Assembly: GCA_016928495.1 (NCBI GenBank)
Contig: JAFGKQ010000152.1
Location: forward strand, 1-6,438
DNA length: 6,438 bases
From: Candidatus Fermentibacterales bacterium
Lineage (GTDB): Bacteria; Fermentibacterota; Fermentibacteria; Fermentibacterales; JAFGKQ01
Reading direction: 5' to 3'
Shown here: positions 1-5,709 of the stretch, in pieces
Position numbering within the stretch: the first letter of the stretch is position 1
Layout of the letters: every line of letters begins with the position of its first letter
Position numbers and translations under genes: made by a program
Notes under the pieces: model-generated
The model's database searches: none
What the model saw: only the letters and a program-made list of their open reading frames with translations
What the model was told of the DNA's origin: nothing

Positions 1-418
1 CCAGCTCGCAGGGAGAGGGCAGCATGACGACCACGTCATCCGTTCCCCTCAGACCATCCGCAACCAGGAAGGGCGGTGTCTCGGGCAGCCCGTATCCGTG
101 CTCCCTGGCCAGTGTGACGTAAGCGGGGGCTGACATGCGATACCCCCTGTAGAGAACGGTTGTGTCCGTCAGGAAGACCTGTTCTCGCGGAAGCGAGAGG
201 CCCTCTATCACCCCCATCACCTGATGGGGCCTGAGGAAGTTGCTGTTGCCCTTCTCTCCGGCATGTATCTTGATTGCGACGTACTCGGTCGGGCCGGGTG
301 CCACCAGCCCGGAGAAGCACCCGAGAAGCCCGGCGAAGCCGGACCGGGGTTCCCCGGCATCGCCACCCTCCATTCCTGGAACCGGCAGGAAACGGACTTC
401 CTTCCTCTTCGCGGTCAT
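1..418 (-). CDS. DUF362 domain protein, N-terminal part (runs off left edge)
   Basis: This is the first 139 codons of a protein on the minus strand; the C-terminal part lies outside the window. Residues 46-64 (YVAIKIHAGEKGNSNFLRP) match the DUF362 signature in which a VKVHFGEKGN-like strand and loop is followed by an RP. Residues 82-94 (FLTDTTVLYRGYR) match its LTDTNTLYKGxR motif, and residues 118-127 (LVADGLRGTD) match the ADGLRG motif. The start at 418 is favoured because GGAGG at complement 427-431 sits 8 bases upstream. An in-frame ATG at 439 has no good Shine-Dalgarno and lies too close to the candidate promoter. Many DUF362 proteins carry a C-terminal ferredoxin-like domain and are listed as uncharacterised Fe-S proteins; whether this one does cannot be seen here. 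No signal peptide is visible. The gene is divergent from alr and shares a short control region with it. Family assignment is firm; the biochemical role is unknown. Confidence 0.86.
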   Translation of the reverse strand, partial: MTAKRKEVRFLPVPGMEGGDAGEPRSGFAGLLGCFSGLVAPGPTEYVAIKIHAGEKGNSNFLRPHQVMGVIEGLSLPREQVFLTDTTVLYRGYRMSAPAYVTLAREHGYGLPETPPFLVADGLRGTDDVVVMLPSPCEL

Positions 419-426
419 GCGTGGGA

Positions 427-431
427 CCTCC
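427..431 (-). promoter_or_regulatory. Shine-Dalgarno of the DUF362 gene
   Basis: GGAGG on the minus strand, 8 bases before the ATG at 418-416. It decides the start in favour of 418 over the in-frame ATG at 439, because it would lie inside the coding sequence of the longer form. Confidence 0.7.
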
Positions 432-448
432 GTTCTCATGTGCCCTCT

Positions 449-454
449 ACTATA
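449..454 (-). promoter_or_regulatory. Candidate -10 box for the DUF362 gene
   Basis: TATAGT on the minus strand in an otherwise GC-rich stretch. Transcription would begin near 442 and give a leader of about 24 bases holding the GGAGG at 427-431. I see no good -35 hexamer at 16-18 bases, so this is a weak prediction based on one box. Confidence 0.33.
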
Positions 455-480
455 AGACCCGCGAGGACGTGTGCATCAGG

Positions 481-510
481 TTGCAGAAGGGCTTTCGGGT
501 GCCTTATGCT
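481..510 (+). promoter_or_regulatory. Candidate promoter for alr and the downstream operon
   Basis: TTGCAG (481-486), an 18-base spacer and TATGCT (505-510) resemble a sigma-70-type promoter, with 3/6 and 4/6 matches to consensus. The predicted transcription start, about 7 bases after the -10 box, falls at or next to the alr ATG at 518. The mRNA would then be leaderless, which agrees with the lack of a Shine-Dalgarno there. Only inspection supports this. Confidence 0.35.
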
Positions 511-517
511 TGCCCCT

Positions 518-1684
518 ATGGGTACTCTGGTCTGGGTCGAGCTCGACGCCGATGCTCCGGGTCACAACCTGAGAGAGCTGCGAGCATGCGCGGGCGAGGG
601 TGTGAAGCTCTGCGCGGTGGTGAAGTCGAACGCTTACGGTCATGGCGTGGAGCAGATGGTCCCTCTCCTGGACGACGCGGACTGGTTCGCCGTGAACTCC
701 CTGGACGAGGGCCTCGAGCTCCGCAGGCTGGGTGTCTCCAGGCCGGTCCTGCTCGTCGGCTACGTTCCTCTCGACCGCGTCGGAGAGGCCGTCGGGGCCG
801 GGCTCAGCATGACCGTGTTCAACGCCGAGACCATCAGGGCGCTGGCCGGGGCCTGCGGTGAACCGGGACAGGAGGCGAAGGTCCATCTCAAGGTCGAGAC
901 CGGAACCGGCCGCCAGGGCGTGCTGATGGAGGAGCTGGCCGACTTCGTGCGACTCGTCCACTCCACTCCTGGAGTGATTCTCGAGGGGCTGTCCACTCAC
1001 TACGCGAACATCGAGGACACGCTCAACCACAGCTACGCGGAGCAACAGCTCGCGGTCTTCGACGAAGCTCTGCAACTTGTCTGCTCTCTCGGCCCCAGGC
1101 CTCCGGTGGTGCACACCGCATGCTCGGCTGCCTCGATCCTTTTCCCCGAGACCCATTTCGACATGCTCAGGGCGGGGATCAGCGTCTACGGCCTCTGGCC
1201 TTCACGCGAGACCTACCTGTCCGCGCTTTCCGGAAGCGGTCCGGTGCCCGATCTGGTCCCCGTGCTCTCGCTGAAGACCCGCGTGGCACAGCTCAAGACT
1301 CTGCCGAGGGGATCCTGCGTCGGATACGGCTGCACCTTCAAGACATCCAGGAGCACCAGAGTCGCGGTGCTTCCCGTCGGGTACGCGGATGGATACGACA
1401 GGTCGCTTGGCAACAGAGCCTATGTCCTGGTGAGAGGACAGAGGGCGCCGGTCCTGGGCAGGATCTGCATGAACGTCGTCATGGCGGACGTCACGGACGT
1501 GGAGGGGGTGCAGCTCGAGGAAGAGGTGACTCTTCTCGGGAGGTCGGGCGATGAGCGCATAACGGCTGAGCTGATGGCGGAATGGGCCGCCACGATCAAC
1601 TACGAGGTCGTAACCAGGACAAGCCCGTTCCTGACGAGGAAGGTCGTCCGTGGCGGCGACGATCCCCGTGCGGGGCTGGCCTGA
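518..1684 (+). CDS. alr: Alanine racemase
   Basis: PLP-dependent fold type III racemase that interconverts L- and D-alanine in the cytoplasm, supplying D-alanine for peptidoglycan. The product from 518 is 388 residues, normal for the family. The N-terminal barrel has the PLP lysine in VVKSNAYGHG (K36). R132 lies in ETGTGRQG, H199 and S203 in HTACSAAS, and R218 in LRAGISVYG, which contacts the cofactor ring nitrogen. The C-terminal domain holds the second catalytic tyrosine in VGYGCTF (Y270), the PVGYADGY motif, GRICMN (317-319) and TINYEV (Y362). Asn follows CM where the best-known racemases have Asp; together with ETGTGRQG and THYANIEDT this looks like a recognisable racemase subgroup rather than damage. 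The start is uncertain: ATG 518 puts the protein directly before the conserved WVELD strand, ATG 506 is in frame, and neither has a Shine-Dalgarno. First gene of the plus-strand run. Confidence 0.95.
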   Translation: MGTLVWVELDADAPGHNLRELRACAGEGVKLCAVVKSNAYGHGVEQMVPLLDDADWFAVNSLDEGLELRRLGVSRPVLLVGYVPLDRVGEAVGAGLSMTVFNAETIRALAGACGEPGQEAKVHLKVETGTGRQGVLMEELADFVRLVHSTPGVILEGLSTHYANIEDTLNHSYAEQQLAVFDEALQLVCSLGPRPPVVHTACSAASILFPETHFDMLRAGISVYGLWPSRETYLSALSGSGPVPDLVPVLSLKTRVAQLKTLPRGSCVGYGCTFKTSRSTRVAVLPVGYADGYDRSLGNRAYVLVRGQRAPVLGRICMNVVMADVTDVEGVQLEEEVTLLGRSGDERITAELMAEWAATINYEVVTRTSPFLTRKVVRGGDDPRAGLA

Positions 1685-1703
1685 TCATCCGGGGCGGTAT
1701 CGC

Positions 1704-2465
1704 ATGACGATGGAAGTACTGGGATGCGACGGGGGGAAGCAGGAAGGCAAGTTCCTCGTCACGATGAGACTGGGGGATCGGGTCCTGCTGGATGCGGGCT
1801 CGGCAGCCAGCCTCAGCAACGAGGAGCAGAAGGCGGTCGAGAAGGTCCTGATCAGCCATGCCCACCTGGACCATGTGCATGAGCTGGGCTTCCTTGCCGA
1901 CACAAGACTGAGCCAGACCGACGCTTCGCTCGAGGTCTACGGCAGCCGGGCGGCCATCTCGATCATACGCGAGCACTACATGAACGATCTTCTCTGGCCG
2001 GACTTCAGCCGGATAGTCATGGACGGCACGCCCGCGATGATCTACAGGGAGTTCGTCGACTACGACTGGCTCGAGCTGGGAGACGGCCTTGCGATCATGC
2101 CGGTGCCCGTCAATCACGGCGCCGGAGGGCGAGGCTTCCTGATCAGGTCGAAGACGGCCTGCATAGCCTACAGCGGCGACACGGGACCCACGGAGGACAT
2201 CTGGCGGCTCGCCGCCGAGCAGGAGAACCTGGCCCTGGTGGTCGTGGAAGTCTCCTTCCCGGACGGCATGGAGAGCACCGCGCTCGCCAGCGATCACCTG
2301 ACCCCTTCGCTGCTCGCGACCGAGATGAAGAAGCTGGACAGGGACGTGCCCATCTACGCCTTCCACCTGAAGCCCTGGTTCCGGCACGAGATCGTGAGAG
2401 ACCTCTCCAGGCACTTCATTGACCGCGCGGTTCTGCTTCTGAGGGGTGAGCGGATAGAGTTCTAG
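1704..2465 (+). CDS. MBL-fold hydrolase resembling class II cyclic-nucleotide phosphodiesterase
   Basis: Metallo-beta-lactamase-fold protein of 253 residues, probably a cytoplasmic phosphodiesterase. The metal motif is SHAHLDH (H52, H54, D56, H57), followed by NH (H138), YSGDTGPT (D159), SDHLTP (H198) and FHLKP (H221), the expected set of two-metal ligands. Several details recall class II 3',5'-cyclic-nucleotide phosphodiesterases (PF02112, CpdP/PDE1 type): the LLDAGS strand, SGDTGPT followed by a W and then EVSFP, and the final HLTP and HLKP. The substrate is not proven; other MBL phosphodiesterases share much of this. I chose ATG 1704 because GGGGCGG at 1691-1697 sits 6 bases upstream and the gene then begins 19 bases after alr stops. 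A GTG at 1650 would extend it into alr with no conserved residues. ATG 1710 is also possible. Confidence 0.85.
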   Translation: MTMEVLGCDGGKQEGKFLVTMRLGDRVLLDAGSAASLSNEEQKAVEKVLISHAHLDHVHELGFLADTRLSQTDASLEVYGSRAAISIIREHYMNDLLWPDFSRIVMDGTPAMIYREFVDYDWLELGDGLAIMPVPVNHGAGGRGFLIRSKTACIAYSGDTGPTEDIWRLAAEQENLALVVVEVSFPDGMESTALASDHLTPSLLATEMKKLDRDVPIYAFHLKPWFRHEIVRDLSRHFIDRAVLLLRGERIEF

Positions 2466-2507
2466 CTTCCCGACCCGGCTCCGCGCGATGATGCCACGAC
2501 ACGGGGG

Positions 2508-3683
2508 ATGGAGGACCCGCAGTTGCTCAGGACTGGCCTGGACAGGGCAGCGGAGGCCGGCATGCCGGCAGGGAGGGCCGGTCTCCTGACACACTGCGCC
2601 GCGGTCGATTCGAACCTCAGGGAATCCCCCGAGGTCGTTCGAGAGATTCCGGGCATGGAGCTGGCAGCGGTCTTCGGACCCCAGCACGGCTACTACGGCC
2701 AGACGCAGGACAACATGGTCGAGTGGAGGGGCGGATCCCTCGAGAGGCTCGGAGTCCCGCTCTATAGCCTTTATGGAGAGGTCAGGCGGCCTGGCCCCGA
2801 CATGCTGGACGGCCTGGACCTGCTCCTGGTGGACCTCCAGGACGTCGGATCCAGGTACTACACCTACATCTATACCATGGCGCTGTCCATGAGGGCCGCT
2901 GCCGAGCAGGGGATACCGGTGATCGTGCTCGACCGGCCGAACCCGCTGGGCGGAAGGGTGGTGGAAGGCGCTACCCTGGACCCCGACTATTCCTCCTTCG
3001 TCGGCATGTACCCCATTCCGGTCAGGCACGCCCTGACCATCGGGGAGGCTGCGCAGTACTTCGCGTACCTGGACGGCCTGCCGGCGCCCATGGTCGTGGA
3101 GATGGAGGGCTGGTCCGCGGAGGGCTTTCAGGAAGAGCGCAGGTGGGTTCTTCCCTCCCCGAACATGCCTACCTCCGGCACCGCTCACGTATACCCCGGG
3201 ATGTGCCTGCTCGAGGGGACGAACGTGTCCGAGGGCAGAGGCACGACCAGGCCCTTCGAGATCTTCGGGGCGCCCTGGGTCGACGGATGGGAGCTGGCGG
3301 CACGCCTGAACGGGAGCCCCTGGCTGGAAGGAGCGTTGCTCAGGCCCCACGAGTTCATCCCGACCTTCGGCAAGCACGCCGGGGAGCCTTGTCGAGGCGC
3401 CCAGATCCATGTCCTGGACAGGGAGCGCTTCCGGCCTTTCAGGGCGGGGCTGGCGATCCTCGCGGAGCTCTGGACCTTCGTGGGCACATCGTGGAAGCAG
3501 CCCCCGTACGAGTACGAGACGGGGAAGCTCCCGATAGACATCCTCGCGGGAGGGACCGAGGTGAGGATCGCTGCGGAGACCCATGACGATGACGCTCTGG
3601 CACGGCTGTCCCGGGCCGATCTCGACGCATACCGGTCCAGCGTGTCTCCGTTCCTCATCTACGAAAGGGAGCTAATCCCTTGA
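2508..3683 (+). CDS. DUF1343 / NamZ-family exo-beta-N-acetylmuramidase-like protein
   Basis: Full-length member (391 residues) of DUF1343, the family of Bacillus subtilis NamZ (YbbC, GH171), which removes terminal N-acetylmuramic acid from peptidoglycan fragments. Family blocks appear in order: GPQHG (57-61) with QDNM (67-70), SLYG (87-90), DLQDVGSRYYTY (109-120), LDRPNP (141-146), RHALTIGE (173-180), PSPNMPT (216-222), EGTNVSEGRGTTRPFE (236-251), GAPW (254-257) and WKQPPYEYE (329-337). The PQHG...QDNM form differs from the commoner PEHG form and appears to mark a subgroup, from my memory of the family. There is no signal peptide, so the protein is predicted cytoplasmic, unlike secreted NamZ. 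The start is uncertain: ATG 2508 has only a G-run directly against it, whereas TTG 2523 has GGAGG (2510-2514) 8 bases upstream and would start the protein at LRTGLDR, close to the usual family start. It follows the MBL gene by 42 bases and overlaps the next gene by 4. Confidence 0.9.
   Translation: MEDPQLLRTGLDRAAEAGMPAGRAGLLTHCAAVDSNLRESPEVVREIPGMELAAVFGPQHGYYGQTQDNMVEWRGGSLERLGVPLYSLYGEVRRPGPDMLDGLDLLLVDLQDVGSRYYTYIYTMALSMRAAAEQGIPVIVLDRPNPLGGRVVEGATLDPDYSSFVGMYPIPVRHALTIGEAAQYFAYLDGLPAPMVVEMEGWSAEGFQEERRWVLPSPNMPTSGTAHVYPGMCLLEGTNVSEGRGTTRPFEIFGAPWVDGWELAARLNGSPWLEGALLRPHEFIPTFGKHAGEPCRGAQIHVLDRERFRPFRAGLAILAELWTFVGTSWKQPPYEYETGKLPIDILAGGTEVRIAAETHDDDALARLSRADLDAYRSSVSPFLIYERELIP
2510..2525 (+). 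promoter_or_regulatory. Shine-Dalgarno and alternative TTG start of the NamZ-like gene
   Basis: GGAGG at 2510-2514, 8 bases of spacer, then TTG at 2523-2525 in the NamZ-like reading frame. This pairing is better than anything before ATG 2508, and the next gene in the run also uses TTG. If correct, the protein is 386 residues. Confidence 0.45.
3664..3671 (+). promoter_or_regulatory. Shine-Dalgarno deciding the TTG start of the phosphoesterase
   Basis: AAAGGGAG, 8 bases before TTG 3680. It lies inside the last codons of the NamZ-like gene and supports initiation at the rare start codon that overlaps that gene's TGA stop. Confidence 0.65.
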
Positions 3684-4459
3684 GACTCGCAATCTTCGGC
3701 GACGTTCACGGGAACCTGCCCGGCCTCGAGGCAGCCTGGAGGACGCTCAGCTCCGAGGGATTCGATCTGGCCCTCTGCACCGGCGATCTGGTCCAGTACG
3801 GCCCCTGGCCGAACGAGGTGGTGAGCTTCTTCGTCGAGCACGACGTTGCGTGCGTGCAGGGCAACTGCGACAGAGCAGTGGGGAGATCCAGACGGGAGAC
3901 GGGTGACGACTTTCCGAACGCGCACTGGAAGGCCCTGGCCTGCAGGGCGCTGGAATGGACCTCGGACATCATCGAGGAACGGAGCAGGAAGTACCTCAGA
4001 GATCTTCCCGAGGAGCTGAGGTTCGCCGTGGGAAGGAGAGAGATCCTGCTGACTCACGGTCTTCCGGGAAGGGCCACCGTCGGATTCGAGCACGACACTC
4101 CGGGGGAGTCCGCAGACCTGCTCCTCCAGTCCGCCTCGGTTTCCCTGATGATCCTCGGGCACACTCACTCCCCTCTCCTCGTCACCCGTGAGAGAGGCTG
4201 GATAGTCAACCCCGGGAGCGTGGGGGGGGGCAGCCTCCCCGGAGCGGGAACGGCAGCCCTCGTCGAGATGGACGAGCGGAAGGAGCGCATGAGCGTTGCC
4301 TTCTACAGGGTATCCTGGGATCGGGAGAGGTACGTTCGGGAATACGAGAGGGCGGGTCTGCCGGACATCTTCCTGAGGTGTCTTCTGCTGGGCAGGGATC
4401 CCAGGGGTCGCTGGCATACCGAAGATCACAGATGGAGGCAGCGATGGGCAGAACGATGA
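3680..4459 (+). CDS. Calcineurin-like metallophosphoesterase (YfcE/MJ0936-like)
   Basis: Cytoplasmic two-metal phosphoesterase of 259 residues. Metal and catalytic motifs occur in the standard order: GDVHGN (D8, H10), GDLVQYGP (D36), GNCD (N62), LLTHG (H126), GHTH (H161, H163) and NPGSVG (177-182). This matches the small single-domain phosphodiesterase group around YfcE and MJ0936 (PF12850 type). The true substrate is unknown; members hydrolyse artificial phosphodiesters. The start is TTG at 3680, forming a TTGA stop/start overlap with the upstream gene and served by the AAAGGGAG at 3664-3671. The core fold should end near residue 205. The last 30 or so residues are rich in Arg and Trp and unlike the family core, and the DNA there also carries the ribosome binding site of the next gene. 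A run of nine G at 4222-4230 encodes glycines after NPGSV. It overlaps the following gene by 16 bases. Confidence 0.9.
   Translation: MRLAIFGDVHGNLPGLEAAWRTLSSEGFDLALCTGDLVQYGPWPNEVVSFFVEHDVACVQGNCDRAVGRSRRETGDDFPNAHWKALACRALEWTSDIIEERSRKYLRDLPEELRFAVGRREILLTHGLPGRATVGFEHDTPGESADLLLQSASVSLMILGHTHSPLLVTRERGWIVNPGSVGGGSLPGAGTAALVEMDERKERMSVAFYRVSWDRERYVREYERAGLPDIFLRCLLLGRDPRGRWHTEDHRWRQRWAER
4434..4438 (+). promoter_or_regulatory. Shine-Dalgarno of the LeuC-like gene
   Basis: GGAGG, 5 bases before ATG 4444, located within the last codons of the phosphoesterase. It selects 4444 over in-frame ATGs at 4432, which would begin before the site, and 4456, which is 17 bases away. Confidence 0.6.
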
Positions 4460-5709
4460 TCGAGAAGATGCTCGGGAGTCATGGGGGAGGAGACTGCGGA
4501 CCCGGGGACATCATCTGGCTGGAGGTGGACAACCGGACCGCCCGTGACTTCGCCGGCGCGAACGTGGTTGCCAACCTCGAGCAGTACGGCGGGGAGAAGC
4601 CGATCGAAGACCCGGGGAAGACCTTCTTCACGTTCGACTGCAACGTTCCGGCCAACACCATTCCATACGCCAACAACCAGCACCGCATCCGGATGTTCGC
4701 GAGGAAGCACGGCCTGCGGGTCTACGATGTCGACTACGGCATAGGCTCGCACGTGCTGATAGAGGAGAAGCTGGCAGGGCCGGGCAGCACGACCGTGGGC
4801 ACCGACAGCCATCTGAACATCATGGGCGCGGTGGGTGCGTTCGGGCAGGGGATGGGCGATCTGGACATCGCCTTCACCTTCAAGACGGGCACTACATGGT
4901 TCGAGGTGCCTCCATCCGTTCGGATCGACCTGACCGGTACTCCCTCGAGCGACGAGGTCGAAGCCAAGGACCTCGCACTGCTTCTGCTCGGCAGGTTCAG
5001 GGGCCACGAGCTCCTGGGAAGGTCGGTGGAGATCTACGGCGACTGGGTGGAGCGTGCCAGCCTCGAAGACTGCATAACGGTGGCGAGCCAGGCGACCGAG
5101 ATGGGAGCCATCATCGCGCTGTTCCCTCCTAACGCCAGCGTGCTGGGCCATTTCGGGATGAGCAGGGAGGAGGCCGTCTACGCGGACCCGGACGCGTCCT
5201 ACCAGGCGACCTACGAGGTGGGCATCTCCGAGCTCGAGCCGCTGGTGGCCTGCCCGCCCGGTCCGACGAACGTAAGACCCGTCTCGGGCTTCACCGAGCC
5301 AGTGCCTGTGGACAGCGTCTTCCTGGGAAGCTGCACCAACGGCACGCTCCAGGACATGGAGCTGGCGGCAAGGCTGCTCGAGGGCCGGAAGGTCCACCCG
5401 GGCGTCATGCTGAGGGTGGTGCCCGCCACCAGGAAGGTCTGGGGGGAGATGCTGAGAAGAGGTCTCCTCGACATCATCTTCGAGGCTGGCGGGATTCTGA
5501 GCAATCCGGGCTGTGGCGGCTGCGCCGCCGGGCAGATCGGCATGACCGGCAGGGGAGAGGTGCAGATCAGCACTTCCAACAGGAACTTCACGGGCAAGCA
5601 GGGCGATGGCGACACCTATCTTGCCGGCGTGGGAACGGCCGTGGCGTCGGCGGTGCTGGGAAGGCTGGCATCGGTACACGACCTGCAGGCGAAGGGAGGC
5701 CGCCGATGA
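4444..5709 (+). CDS. Aconitase-superfamily hydro-lyase, large subunit (LeuC/HacA-like, atypical)
   Basis: Large subunit (421 residues) of a two-subunit [4Fe-4S] hydro-lyase related to 3-isopropylmalate dehydratase and homoaconitase. The N-terminus MGRTMIEKML is the usual family start. Cluster cysteines are visible as SCTNG (C297) and PGCGGC (C357, C360). Other landmarks are GTDSHLN (119-125), GAFGQGMGDLD, and STSNRNFTGKQG near the C-terminus. Several positions differ from classical LeuC: RDFAGA (34-39) where HDVTGP is usual, FDC (64-66) where the catalytic pair is DH, GIGSHV (99-104) where GICHQV is usual, and TDSHL for TDSHT. The changes cluster at active-site motifs while the cluster ligands are kept, so this looks like a distinct functional clade, not decay. 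The substrate is not predictable; no leuA or leuB is adjacent. ATG 4444 has GGAGG 5 bases upstream; the longer frame back to 4378 is unconserved. Its stop overlaps the small-subunit start by ATGA. Confidence 0.88.
   Translation: MGRTMIEKMLGSHGGGDCGPGDIIWLEVDNRTARDFAGANVVANLEQYGGEKPIEDPGKTFFTFDCNVPANTIPYANNQHRIRMFARKHGLRVYDVDYGIGSHVLIEEKLAGPGSTTVGTDSHLNIMGAVGAFGQGMGDLDIAFTFKTGTTWFEVPPSVRIDLTGTPSSDEVEAKDLALLLLGRFRGHELLGRSVEIYGDWVERASLEDCITVASQATEMGAIIALFPPNASVLGHFGMSREEAVYADPDASYQATYEVGISELEPLVACPPGPTNVRPVSGFTEPVPVDSVFLGSCTNGTLQDMELAARLLEGRKVHPGVMLRVVPATRKVWGEMLRRGLLDIIFEAGGILSNPGCGGCAAGQIGMTGRGEVQISTSNRNFTGKQGDGDTYLAGVGTAVASAVLGRLASVHDLQAKGGRR

Noticed and set aside
224-517. N-terminal extension of alr by 98 codons
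   Set aside because: The extension is not racemase-like, covers the DUF362 coding region on the other strand and the promoter region, and the family normally starts just before the WVELD strand.
476-1156. A 226-codon minus-strand open frame opposite alr
   Set aside because: Opposes the conserved first half of alr and has no family features; it would also start inside alr without a convincing ribosome binding site.
1469-1477. Asn in place of the usual Asp in the CMD motif of alanine racemase (residue 319)
   Set aside because: It comes with other subgroup traits (ETGTGRQG, THYANIEDT), and CMN occurs in that racemase subgroup as I remember it; all catalytic residues are present.
2466-2507. Promoter or terminator in the 42-base gap before the NamZ-like gene
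   Set aside because: No -10-like box and no stem with a T-run could be seen; it reads as plain operon spacing.
1596-3584. A 662-codon open frame on the minus strand across the MBL and NamZ-like genes
   Set aside because: It is opposite two plus-strand genes with complete family motifs, spans the gap between them, is rich in R, P, G and V with no recognisable domain, and is explained by few stops in the mirror frame of GC-rich coding DNA.
4378-4443. N-terminal extension of the LeuC-like gene
   Set aside because: It would lie inside the phosphoesterase in another frame, and the family start motif MGRTMIEKML begins exactly at 4444 behind a GGAGG.
4426-5679. A 417-codon minus-strand open frame opposite the LeuC-like gene
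   Set aside because: Mirror frame of a conserved gene; composition is H, R, P and V rich and shows no motif.
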